Source of the DNA: SHWB01 sp050246875
Lineage (GTDB): Bacteria; Pseudomonadota; Alphaproteobacteria; UBA6615
Reading direction: 5' to 3'
Length of the DNA: 64,000 nt
NCBI GenBank assembly: GCA_050246875.1
Contig: JBFWVF010000003.1
Span: 368,659 to 432,658 of the forward strand
Numbering within the stretch: position 1 is the stretch's first letter; each line of letters opens with the position of its first letter. Position numbers and translations under genes: made by a program. This document shows, piece by piece, positions 1-7,338 of the stretch. The notes under the pieces were generated by a model that did no database searches, had not been told where the DNA came from, and was given only the letters and a program-made list of their open reading frames with translations.

Positions 1-1307
1 ATGCGGCCGTCGCGGTTGGGGTAGTTGGCCAGCACGATGGCGACGCGCCGCTCGCCCGCCGCCTTGCGCCGCAGCCGGCACCACGCGGCGGCCAGCTTCG
101 CCGTGAAGGTGACACGGTCGGCCACCGGCACATGGGCGACGATGTCGGCCTCGGTCGCCGCGTCGCGCCGCGCGGCGTCCTTGAAGGCGATGGCGCGCGA
201 CAGGATGCGGCCGTCGACCTCCGGCAGCGCCACGTTCATGGCAATGTCGCGCGCCGACAGGCCGTTGGCGCCGTCGCGCCACGCCGCCGTGCCGGAGCCG
301 GCGAGGATCACCTGCAGCACCGGGCAGTCGGCGGCCGCGAAGGGTCCGTCCTCGGGCGCGTCCGGGCGGGCGACGGAGAACGACGTCGCGTTGAGCATCA
401 CATCCGGCGGCCATGCCGCCAGAGCTTCCGACACGAAGGCGGCGCAGCCGGGATCGCGCAGGCTCTGCACGTACATGGCGGCGGCGTCGACGCCCTCGCC
501 CTCCAGCGCCGTGACGAGCGCGTCGACCGCCGCCGTGTCGCCCGCCTGCACGAGCGCGCGGTAGAACACGACGACGGCGCGGGGCTTGCCGTTGGCCGCA
601 GCGTGCGTCGGAACCCCGTCCTTCGAGACGGCGCTTCGCGCCTCCTCAGGATGAGGTTCCTTTTCGTTGCGATTGTGCCTTGCAGGGCTTTTCCGGTCGC
701 CCTCACCCCGAGGAGCCGGCCGCAGGCTGGCGTCTCGAAGGGCGTGGGCGTCGCTCCGCCGCCACCACCCCGCGCGCAGCAGCGGCGCCGGCTCGCGCCA
801 GTCGGCTTCATGGCCGGTCAGCGTCGCGGCGAAGGCGAGGAAGTGCCGGGCGTTGTCGATGCCGCCGTGCACCAGGTATTGCCACAGGCGCCAGGCGTCC
901 GGCGCCGCCAGCGTCGTGGCGCGAGCGAGCGCCGCATCGGGCTGGTCGTCGCCGGGGAGGAAGGCGACGGGAATTCCCCGCTCGCGGCAGGCCGCCTCGA
1001 TCTCGTCGACGCCGTAAGGCCAGTAGCCGCGTCCGCCGAGCAGGCGCACGACGACCAGGCGGGCATGGCGCACCACGCGTTCGACATGGAGATCCACCGA
1101 CAGCGGATGGGCGAGGCGCAGCAGATTGGCCAGCCGCAGCGTCGGCGCGCCCGCGTCGGCCGCGAGGCGTCGCGCCTGCGCCGCGGCGAGGCAGGCGATC
1201 TCGGTATCTGCCGCCGTCAGCACCACGATGTCGCCCGGCGACTGGCCGAGGTCGACCGCCTCGCTGCCGTCGTCGATGCGCCCCGGTGCGGCGGCCAGCA
1301 GGTGCAT
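1..1307 (-). CDS. cobN: Cobaltochelatase subunit CobN, N-terminal part (gene runs off the left edge)
   Basis: CobN is the large subunit of the ATP-dependent CobNST chelatase that inserts cobalt into hydrogenobyrinic acid a,c-diamide in the aerobic cobalamin pathway. The reading frame starts at an ATG one base after the cobW stop and stays open for about 435 codons to the window edge; the family is about 1,250 aa long, so roughly a third is visible. The N-terminus matches the family: a short start, then stretches such as GDIVVLTAAD, RLANLLRLAHPLSVD and LLGGRGYWPYGVDEI, and later LANYPNRDGR. Oddity: residues about 187-231 (bases 616-747) are not CobN-like but encoded by two inverted copies of a palindromic repeat, including the peptide PHPEEARSAVSKDG. 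The frame stays open across it. The assignment rests on this N-terminal match and on the cobW neighbour; the catalytic part is outside the window. Confidence 0.9.
   Translation of the reverse strand, partial: MHLLAAAPGRIDDGSEAVDLGQSPGDIVVLTAADTEIACLAAAQARRLAADAGAPTLRLANLLRLAHPLSVDLHVERVVRHARLVVVRLLGGRGYWPYGVDEIEAACRERGIPVAFLPGDDQPDAALARATTLAAPDAWRLWQYLVHGGIDNARHFLAFAATLTGHEADWREPAPLLRAGWWRRSDAHALRDASLRPAPRGEGDRKSPARHNRNEKEPHPEEARSAVSKDGVPTHAAANGKPRAVVVFYRALVQAGDTAAVDALVTALEGEGVDAAAMYVQSLRDPGCAAFVSEALAAWPPDVMLNATSFSVARPDAPEDGPFAAADCPVLQVILAGSGTAAWRDGANGLSARDIAMNVALPEVDGRILSRAIAFKDAARRDAATEADIVAHVPVADRVTFTAKLAAAWCRLRRKAAGERRVAIVLANYPNRDGR
616..656 (+). repeat. Palindromic repeat, copy A, inside cobN
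   Basis: The 41-bp stretch begins CCGTCCTTCGAGACGG, has a GCGCTTCGCGC centre and ends TCCTCAGGATGAGG. Its form is that of the short palindromic elements dispersed in many Hyphomicrobiales-type genomes, normally between genes (recognised from memory, not searched). Here it is translated in frame within cobN. Confidence 0.75.
701..747 (-). repeat. Palindromic repeat, copy B, inverted relative to copy A
   Basis: The stretch begins CCTCACCCCGAGGAG and ends CGTCTCGAAGGGCGTGGG, so it is a diverged copy of the 616-656 element in the opposite orientation, 44 bp away. The two copies could pair over about 40 bp in the cobN mRNA. The centre (CCGGCCGCAGGCTGG) is longer and differs from copy A. Confidence 0.7.
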
Positions 1308-1308
1308 G

Positions 1309-2343
1309 TCAGGCCTCGCGGCCGCCCAGCGCGGCGGCGATGGCAGCACGGTCGAGGCCGGCGCGGCCGATGACCACGAGGCGGCTCGCGCGCGTCTCGT
1401 CGCCGCGCCAGTCGCGGTCGAAATAGTGCTCGATACGGTCGCCGACGCCCTGCACGACCAGCCGCCGCGCCCGCCCGGGCACGGCGAGGAAGCCCTTCAT
1501 GCGCAGCACGTCGAACGTCGCGGCGGTGGCGGACATGCGCCGCGCGATGGCATCCGGATCGTCGACGTCGGGCAACGCGACGACGAAGCTGTCGAAATCG
1601 TCGTGCTCGTGATCGTCCTCGGCATCGTGGACGCTGGGGCGCGCCGCCAGATCGTCCTCCGCCGCCGCGCCGAGGCCGAGCAGCACCTCGACGGCGAGGC
1701 GGCCATGGCGCGCCGTCACCGTCTTCACGCCGGGTCGCAGGCGCGCGCCGACATCGCCCGACAGGGAGTGCATCGCCGCAGCGTCGAGCAGGTCGGCCTT
1801 GTTGAGCACGACGAGATCGGCGCAGGCGAGCTGGTCGGCGAACAGTTCGGCCAACGGGCTTTCGTGATCGAGCGACGGGTCCGCGGCACGCGCCGCCGCC
1901 AGAGCGTCGGGATCGTCGGCGAAACGGCCGGCTGCCGCGGCCGGCGCATCGACCACGGCGACGACGCCGTCGACGGTCACGCGTGGCCGCACCTCTGGCC
2001 ACGCGAAGGCTTTGACCAGCGGCTTCGGCAGGGCAAGGCCGGAGGTTTCGATGATGATGTGTTCGGGCGGGTCGGCCCGGTCGAGCAGCTTCGTGATCGC
2101 CGGCAGGAAGTCGTCGGCCACCGTGCAGCAGAGACAGCCGTTGGTGAGTTCGACGACATCGTCGTCGGTACAGGCATCCATGCCGCACCCGGTCAGCAAT
2201 TCGCGATCGACGCCCAGCTCGCCGAACTCGTTGATCAGGAAGGCGAGGCGCCGACCACCGGCGTTCTCGACAAGGCTGCGGATCAAGCTGGTCTTGCCGG
2301 CGCCGAGAAAGCCGGTGACGACGGTGGCGGGGATACGACGCAT
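1309..2343 (-). CDS. cobW: CobW-type GTPase / metallochaperone
   Basis: A 344-aa G3E-family P-loop GTPase. Visible motifs are the P-loop GFLGAGKTSL near residue 10, the metal-binding GCLCC motif near residue 70, the guanine-specificity motif LNKADLL near residue 185, and a CobW_C domain at the end. An acidic/histidine-rich stretch (DAEDDHEHDD) could bind metal. The ATG start lies just before MRRIPATVVTGF and is 11 bp after the cobU/cobP stop; an upstream in-frame extension has no similarity. CobW genes beside cobN are thought to help deliver cobalt for the chelatase reaction. The gene sits in the cobU/cobP-cobW-cobN run downstream of a cobalamin riboswitch, so it should be repressed by coenzyme B12. 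Confidence 0.95.
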   Translation of the reverse strand: MRRIPATVVTGFLGAGKTSLIRSLVENAGGRRLAFLINEFGELGVDRELLTGCGMDACTDDDVVELTNGCLCCTVADDFLPAITKLLDRADPPEHIIIETSGLALPKPLVKAFAWPEVRPRVTVDGVVAVVDAPAAAAGRFADDPDALAAARAADPSLDHESPLAELFADQLACADLVVLNKADLLDAAAMHSLSGDVGARLRPGVKTVTARHGRLAVEVLLGLGAAAEDDLAARPSVHDAEDDHEHDDFDSFVVALPDVDDPDAIARRMSATAATFDVLRMKGFLAVPGRARRLVVQGVGDRIEHYFDRDWRGDETRASRLVVIGRAGLDRAAIAAALGGREA

Positions 2344-2354
2344 GGAAACTCTGG

Positions 2355-2912
2355 TCAGGCGGACTTGAGGACGAGCGGCAGGCCGGCCGCGAGGAAGACG
2401 ACGCGATCGGCCGCCGCCGCCACGTCCTGGTTGAGACGGCCGGCGGCGTCGCGGAAGGCGCGGGCGAGCGCGTTGTCGGGAACGATGCCGAGCCCGACCT
2501 CGTTGGCCACGCACACCACCGGCCCGCGCGCCGCCGCCAGCGCGTCGAGGAGACCCACGCGCGCGGCGTCGAGGTCGTCCCCGGCGAGCAGCAGGTTGGA
2601 CAGCCAGAGCGTCAGGCAGTCGACGAGCACCACCGCGTCGGGCGCCGACACCCTGCCGAGCACGGCGGCGAGGTCGCGCGGCGCCTCCTCGGTCGCCCAG
2701 TGCGGTCCGCGGCGGGCACGATGGGCGACAATGCGCGCCGCCATTTCGGCATCGCCGGCCTCGCCCGTGGCGACGTAGATCGGGCGCGCGCCGGGCACGG
2801 ATTCGGCCAGCGCCTCGGCATGGCGGCTCTTGCCCGAGCGGGCACCGCCGAGCACCAGTGTGAGCGCCGGCAAGCCGCGACCGGGCGGCTCGCGCATCGA
2901 GGCCTTCGTCAC
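2355..2912 (-). CDS. cobU: Bifunctional adenosylcobinamide kinase / adenosylcobinamide-phosphate guanylyltransferase
   Basis: A 185-aa protein (CobU, called CobP in pseudomonads and rhizobia) that phosphorylates adenosylcobinamide and converts it to adenosylcobinamide-GDP in nucleotide-loop assembly. The P-loop GGARSGKSRHAE lies near the N-terminus, followed by IYVATGEAGDAEMAARI, HRARRGPHWATEEAP with the histidine typical of the guanylylated site, VLVDCLTLWLSNLL, and ANEVGLGIVPDNALAR. The start is a GTG with GGAGGA 6 nt upstream; the next ATG, five codons in, has no such site. The open frame extends further upstream only because it runs through the riboswitch. It is the first gene of the cobU-cobW-cobN run. 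Confidence 0.95.
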   Translation of the reverse strand: MTKASMREPPGRGLPALTLVLGGARSGKSRHAEALAESVPGARPIYVATGEAGDAEMAARIVAHRARRGPHWATEEAPRDLAAVLGRVSAPDAVVLVDCLTLWLSNLLLAGDDLDAARVGLLDALAAARGPVVCVANEVGLGIVPDNALARAFRDAAGRLNQDVAAAADRVVFLAAGLPLVLKSA

Positions 2913-2952
2913 GTGGTTCCTCCGCCCGCGGAACGGACAACACAGCGCGCCG

Positions 2953-3113
2953 AAGAGGTCTCCTGGCTCGGGGTCATCGACCCGGGGCCCCTTCCCGATG
3001 ACTTGCGCCACCAGTGGGTTCACGCCCGCGGATCTCGCCGCTCACAGTTGCGGGGGCAGCGCCGGCCTCGGAACCCTGACGGGCTCCTCACCGGACTTCC
3101 CTGTTTCAGCGCG
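2953..3113 (-). promoter_or_regulatory. Cobalamin (AdoCbl) riboswitch
   Basis: On the minus strand, just ahead of cobU, the sequence reads AACAGGGAAGTCCGGTGAG, then GCTGCCCCCGCAACTGTGA, then a stem region with CCCACTGG, then GAGCCAGGAGACC, in the order and spacing of the conserved cobalamin riboswitch core. About 40 nt separate it from the GTG start, so translational control by masking GGAGGA is plausible. Its 5' end overlaps the last codons of the upstream phosphatase gene (stop at 3106). Confidence 0.93.
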
Positions 3114-3783
3114 GCAGCAACGCTAGCATGGCGGTGCGGTCCGGCTCCACTCCCGGCTTTTCGGCCGGGCGATGGTTGAAATGAAACATCGCCCAGGCGC
3201 CGTCCGGATGGCTCTCGGTCGGCGCGAAATGATCGAGCCGGGTGAGCGAGCAATTGTCGACCTGGCAGGCCAGCGCCACTTCAGGGTCGAGGCGCAGCTT
3301 GTGCGCCAGCGCGGCGCGGATGGTGCCGCCATGCGCGACGACCACGATGTCGCGGCCGGCGTGGTCGGCGTTCAGCCGGTCGATCGTCAGCGCGACGCGC
3401 TGGACCATCTCGACGAAGGTCTCGCCGCCGGGCGGCCGGCCGAGCGCCGGCTGCAGCCAGAAGAGATGGCGCGGATTGAGCTCCGCCCAGACCTCCTCGC
3501 GCTTGCGGCCCTGCCAGTCGCCGAAATGCTGCTCGCCGAGATCGGGTTCGATCAGCGGCTCGGGCAGGTCGAGGCCGGCGTCGCGGATAGCGGCCGCCGT
3601 CTGGATCGCGCGCCTGAGATGGCTCGTCACCAGCAGCGAGTCCTTCGGCAGCAGTCGGGCGAGCGCCTGGTAGGTCGGCGGATCGTCGGTATTCGCCTCG
3701 GGGTCGCTGTTGCCGTAGATGCGGCCGTCGACCCCCGTCACCGGGGCGTGGCGGACCCACCACCACCGCGTCCTCTGCGTCAT
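3106..3783 (-). CDS. Histidine phosphatase family protein (CobC-like)
   Basis: A 225-aa phosphoglycerate-mutase-like phosphatase. The catalytic histidine is in WWWVRHAPV near the N-terminus (an RHA in place of the usual RHG), the second conserved arginine is in TSHLRRAIQTA, the proton-donor region is EQHFGDWQGRKREEV, and the second catalytic histidine is in VVAHGGTIRAAL. The ATG overlaps the cobS stop (ATGA), so the genes are probably translationally coupled. Position between cobS and cobU suggests the CobC role, removing phosphate from alpha-ribazole phosphate or cobalamin 5'-phosphate. The family is broad, so the substrate is inferred from context only. Confidence 0.85.
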   Translation of the reverse strand: MTQRTRWWWVRHAPVTGVDGRIYGNSDPEANTDDPPTYQALARLLPKDSLLVTSHLRRAIQTAAAIRDAGLDLPEPLIEPDLGEQHFGDWQGRKREEVWAELNPRHLFWLQPALGRPPGGETFVEMVQRVALTIDRLNADHAGRDIVVVAHGGTIRAALAHKLRLDPEVALACQVDNCSLTRLDHFAPTESHPDGAWAMFHFNHRPAEKPGVEPDRTAMLALLPR

Positions 3784-4568
3784 GCGATACCCCCGGCGGC
3801 GATCGCCGCCGTTGCCAGAAGCGCGGCCGTCTCGGCGGCCTGCTGGGCGGCGCCCAGCACGTCGCCGGTATGGCCGCCGAAGCGGCGCTTGGCGACCGCC
3901 AGCACCAGCGCGGCGGCCACGGACGCCAACGCCAGAACGACGACCACGCCGAGGCCGATATGACCGATCAGGAAGAGGGCGGCAAGTCCGGCCCCGATAC
4001 CGGCGGCCCGCCAGGCCGCGGCGCGGTCCGGCGCGCCGGCATCGGCGCCGAGGCCGTCGGCCCGTGCCGGCGGCACCAGGGCCATCGCCGGTGCCAGCAG
4101 CGCCCGGCTCGCCGCCGCCGAGGCGACCAGCGCCGCCCCGGCCAGTACCGGCGCGTATAGGGCGAGGTCGGCCAGGGCCAGGGTCCGCAGGCCGATGGAA
4201 AAGATCAGGGCCACCACGCCCCAGGCGCCGACCGGTCCCTCGCGCATCACCGCCAGCGCCCGTTCGCGGTTGGCGAGGCCGAGCCCGTCGGCCGTGTCGG
4301 CGAGGCCGTCCTCGTGCAGCGCGCCGGTGGCGAGGACGATCGCGCCGACGGCGAGCAGGGCGGCGGCGTAGGCCGGTACGCCGAGCCACAGCGCCGCCGA
4401 CAGCACCACGGCAGCGCCGACGCCGAGCGCCGCGCCGACCAGCGGAAAGGCCCAGACGACGCGAGAGAGGGGACCGGCACGATCCGCCGCCGCACCGGCC
4501 GGCAGCCGGGTGAGGAAGGCGAGCGCGGTGGCGAGGTCGCGCGCGAGGCCGGCGGCGATGTCCTTCAC
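3780..4568 (-). CDS. cobS: Adenosylcobinamide-GDP ribazoletransferase (cobalamin synthase)
   Basis: A 262-aa integral membrane protein that joins adenosylcobinamide-GDP to alpha-ribazole (phosphate), the last assembly step of cobalamin. It shows the family's N-terminal ALAFLTRLP, the acidic HEDGLADTADGLG motif near residue 90 that binds divalent metal, and GGHTGDVLGAAQQ near the C-terminus; several alanine/leucine-rich helices fit a polytopic protein. The start is taken as GTG (VKDIAAGLARDL) because it gives the usual length; no strong ribosome binding site is visible. It is divergent from cobT (100 bp between starts) and overlaps the phosphatase gene downstream by 4 bp. This subunit is distinct from the chelatase protein also called CobS. 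Confidence 0.93.
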   Translation of the reverse strand: MKDIAAGLARDLATALAFLTRLPAGAAADRAGPLSRVVWAFPLVGAALGVGAAVVLSAALWLGVPAYAAALLAVGAIVLATGALHEDGLADTADGLGLANRERALAVMREGPVGAWGVVALIFSIGLRTLALADLALYAPVLAGAALVASAAASRALLAPAMALVPPARADGLGADAGAPDRAAAWRAAGIGAGLAALFLIGHIGLGVVVVLALASVAAALVLAVAKRRFGGHTGDVLGAAQQAAETAALLATAAIAAGGIA

Positions 4569-4668
4569 GACAGGGTCCGGGCGTTGTTGCGCCGCATGGC
4601 TACGGGCTATAGCACGCCGACCGCTCTTGCCAAGCCCCCGACGGGCTCCCCCCGCCAGCCGGACGAAG

Positions 4669-5706
4669 ATGACCGACCAGACGGCGCCCCGCGCCCTGCC
4701 CGACCTCGCCGCCATCCGCGATGCCCTCGCCGGGCTGCCCGGGCCCGACGACGAGGCCGCCGCCGCCGCCGCCGCGCGCGAGCCGATGCTGACCAAGCCC
4801 GAAGGCGCGCTCGGGCGGCTGGAGGAGCTGGCCCACTGGGCCGCCGCCTGGCAGGGCCGCCACCCGGCGCAGGTCGAGCATCCGCGCGTCGCCGTCTTCG
4901 CCGGCAATCACGGCGTGGCGGCACGCGGGGTCTCGGCCTACCCGGCCAGCGTGACGGCGCAGATGGTGCGGAACTTCATCGCCGGCGGCGCCGCCGTGAA
5001 CCAGCTTTGCCGCATCGCCGATGCCGACCTGCGCGTCTACGAGCTGGCGCTCGACAGCCCGACCAATGATTTCACGCAAGGTCCCGCGATGAGCCCGGCC
5101 GACTGCGCCGGCGCCATCGCCTACGGCATGACGGCCGTCGAGCCCGGCATCGACCTGCTCGCCGTGGGCGAGATGGGCATCGCCAACACGACGTCGGCCG
5201 CCGCGCTGTGCGCCGCCCTCTGGGGCGGCGACGCCGGCGCCTGGGTCGGCCCCGGCACCGGCGTGCGCGGTGCCGCGCTGGCAGCCAAGATCGAGGCGGT
5301 GGAGGCCGGCATCGCGGCCAACGGCGCCGCGCTGGGCGAGCCGCTGATGGTGCTGGCGGCACTCGGCGGACGCGAACTGGCAGCCATCGTCGGCGCCGTG
5401 CTGGCGGCGCGGCTCGCCCGCGTGCCGGTGCTGCTCGACGGCTACGCCGCAACGGCCGCCGCGTCGGCCCTCTACGCCGTCGACGCCCGCGCGCTCGACC
5501 ATTGCCGGGTGGCGCATCTCTCGGCCGAGCCGGCGCATCGCGCGCTTTGCGAGCGGATCGGCCAGAGGCCGCTGCTCGACCTCGGCATGCGGCTCGGTGA
5601 GGCGTCGGGCGCCGCGCTGGCCATCCAGCTCGTGCGCGCCGCCGTCGAATGCCATCGCGGCATGGCGACCTTCGAGGAGGCAGCGGTCAGCAGCAAGGCA
5701 GGCTGA
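4669..5706 (+). CDS. cobT: Nicotinate-nucleotide--dimethylbenzimidazole phosphoribosyltransferase
   Basis: A 345-aa enzyme that makes alpha-ribazole 5'-phosphate from nicotinate mononucleotide and 5,6-dimethylbenzimidazole, the lower ligand of cobalamin. Recognised by KPEGALGRLEELA, the glycine-rich VFAGNHGVAARGVSAYP, NQLCRIADADLRVYE, GEMGIANTTSAAAL and the C-terminal LDLGMRLGEASGAALA, where the glutamate corresponds to the catalytic base of Salmonella CobT. The ATG is chosen because the upstream extension of the frame overlaps divergent cobS and has no family similarity. With cobU and cobS it completes nucleotide-loop assembly. Confidence 0.95.
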   Translation: MTDQTAPRALPDLAAIRDALAGLPGPDDEAAAAAAAREPMLTKPEGALGRLEELAHWAAAWQGRHPAQVEHPRVAVFAGNHGVAARGVSAYPASVTAQMVRNFIAGGAAVNQLCRIADADLRVYELALDSPTNDFTQGPAMSPADCAGAIAYGMTAVEPGIDLLAVGEMGIANTTSAAALCAALWGGDAGAWVGPGTGVRGAALAAKIEAVEAGIAANGAALGEPLMVLAALGGRELAAIVGAVLAARLARVPVLLDGYAATAAASALYAVDARALDHCRVAHLSAEPAHRALCERIGQRPLLDLGMRLGEASGAALAIQLVRAAVECHRGMATFEEAAVSSKAG

Positions 5707-5711
5707 CCCGC

Positions 5712-6551
5712 CTACTCCCCCGTTCGCAGCAGCAGGCCCTGGCGGCGGGCTACCTCGAACGACCACAGGAACACGGCGGTCGCCGCCGTCATGCAGGCGA
5801 GGTTGAGCAGCGTCGCGCCGGCCAGCCAGTCCCAGCGGAAGCCGTGACCGAACAGCACGCTCCTCATGCCCTCGAAGACGTAGGCCGGCGGCAGGCACCA
5901 GGCGAGCCATTCGATCCAGTCGGGCAGCGCCTCGACCGGGAAGTAGATGGCGCTGACCGGGGCGACGAGAAAGATCACCAGCCAGGCAAGGCTCTCGCCG
6001 CCGAGGCCGGTGCGCAGCAGCACGGCGATGACGGCGATGCCGACGGCCCAGCCGAACATCATCAGGTTGATGAAGAACGCCGCCAGCGGCAGCCCGAGGT
6101 CGAAGATCGAGTAGCCGAAGATGAAGCTGGCGAGAATGGCCGCCGAGAACGAGCCGATGCCGACGCGCACGAGGCTCGCCCCCATCAGCGCGATGACCAG
6201 TTCCCACGGCCGGATCGGCGTCACGAAGAGCTGGCCGAGATTGCGCGAGTAGAGTTCCTCGAGGAACGAGATGGTGAAGCCGAGCTGACCGCGGAACAGG
6301 ATGTCCCACAGCAATACGCCGGACACCAGCACGCCCGCGGCCTGCGCCACCCAGTCCGAATGCTGCTGGAAGTGCAGCGTGATGAAGCCCCACAGCACCA
6401 TCTGGATGGTCGGCCAGTAGATCAGTTCGAGGATGCGCGGCCACGAGCCGCGCAGCAGGAACCAGTGGCGCATGAACATCGCGCCGACGCGCCTGCCGGG
6501 ACTGCCGCGCGCGGCGATGGCGAGCGTGGGTGGCAGCGGTTCGGCGCTCAT
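5712..6551 (-). CDS. ABC-2 type transporter permease
   Basis: A 279-aa membrane protein with about six hydrophobic segments, including VLWGFITLHF, ILASFIFGYSIF, FFINLMMFGWAVGIAVIAVLL and AWLVIFLVAPVSAIYFPV, in the ABC-2 export permease pattern. The motif ELYSRNLGQLFVTPIRPWELV resembles the cytoplasmic coupling region of these permeases. The ATG overlaps the TGA of the ATPase gene upstream, so the pair forms one transporter. It ends 5 bp from the convergent cobT stop. Substrate unknown; permeases of this group export drugs, glycolipids or polysaccharide intermediates. Confidence 0.85.
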   Translation of the reverse strand: MSAEPLPPTLAIAARGSPGRRVGAMFMRHWFLLRGSWPRILELIYWPTIQMVLWGFITLHFQQHSDWVAQAAGVLVSGVLLWDILFRGQLGFTISFLEELYSRNLGQLFVTPIRPWELVIALMGASLVRVGIGSFSAAILASFIFGYSIFDLGLPLAAFFINLMMFGWAVGIAVIAVLLRTGLGGESLAWLVIFLVAPVSAIYFPVEALPDWIEWLAWCLPPAYVFEGMRSVLFGHGFRWDWLAGATLLNLACMTAATAVFLWSFEVARRQGLLLRTGE

Positions 6552-7288
6552 TCGGCGGCCTCGCGGCGGCGGTCGCGGGCGATGTCGAGGAACACCTCCT
6601 CGAGGTTGCGGCGGCCGTAGCGCGTCACCAGATCGGCTGGCACGCCGCGGTCGACCAGCTTGCCAGCGCGCAGCATCAGCACCTCGTCGCACAGCCGCTC
6701 GACCTCGCTCATGTTGTGCGAGGCGAGCACGATGGCGGCGCCGGTCTCGCGGCGGAACTGTTCGAGGTAGCTGCGCAGCCGGTCCGCGGTGTCGGGGTCG
6801 ATGGAGGCCGTCGGCTCGTCGAGCAGCAGGACGGCCGGCTCGTTGAGCAGCGCCTTGGCCAGCGCCACGCGCGTCTTCTCGCCGGCCGACAGGCGCCCGA
6901 CCGGGCGATCGACGAAAGCTTCGAGGTCGAGGTCACGGGCGAGCCGGGCGATGCGACCGGAAACGTCGGCGACGCCGTAGAGGCCGCCGTAGACGGTGAG
7001 ATTCTCGCGCACGGTCAGCCGGTTGGGCAGCTCGACATAGGGCGAGGAGAAATTCATGCGGTCGAGCACCCGCCAGCGCTGGCGCGTCATGTCGGCGCCG
7101 AGCACCTCGACTTGGCCCTCTGTCGGCAGCAGCAGCCCGAGCATCATGGCGATGGTCGTGGTCTTGCCGGCGCCATTGCCGCCGAGCAGCCCGACGCAGG
7201 TGCCGGCCGCGACAGTGAACGAAATGCCGTCCACGGCGACCACATCGCCGTACCGCTTGCTCAACCGGTCGACTTTGACAACCTGCAT
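6548..7288 (-). CDS. ABC transporter ATP-binding protein
   Basis: A 246-aa ATPase with Walker A GGNGAGKTTTIAMM near residue 40, signature LSAGEKTRVALAKALL near residue 140, Walker B VLLLDEPTASIDP and switch histidine in VLASHNMSEVERLCDEV. The LSAGE form of the signature and the C-terminal RRNLEEVFLDIAR fit the subfamily that works with ABC-2 permeases. The ATG at MQVVKVDRL is preferred over a longer frame that would extend into the divergent sensor kinase gene. It is co-transcribed with the permease by 4-bp overlap. Substrate is not evident. Confidence 0.9.
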   Translation of the reverse strand: MQVVKVDRLSKRYGDVVAVDGISFTVAAGTCVGLLGGNGAGKTTTIAMMLGLLLPTEGQVEVLGADMTRQRWRVLDRMNFSSPYVELPNRLTVRENLTVYGGLYGVADVSGRIARLARDLDLEAFVDRPVGRLSAGEKTRVALAKALLNEPAVLLLDEPTASIDPDTADRLRSYLEQFRRETGAAIVLASHNMSEVERLCDEVLMLRAGKLVDRGVPADLVTRYGRRNLEEVFLDIARDRRREAAE

Positions 7289-7338
7289 TGGCGGGGATAT
7301 TCCGGCCTCGACAAGGGGTTGGCAGCAGGTCCGCCCCG

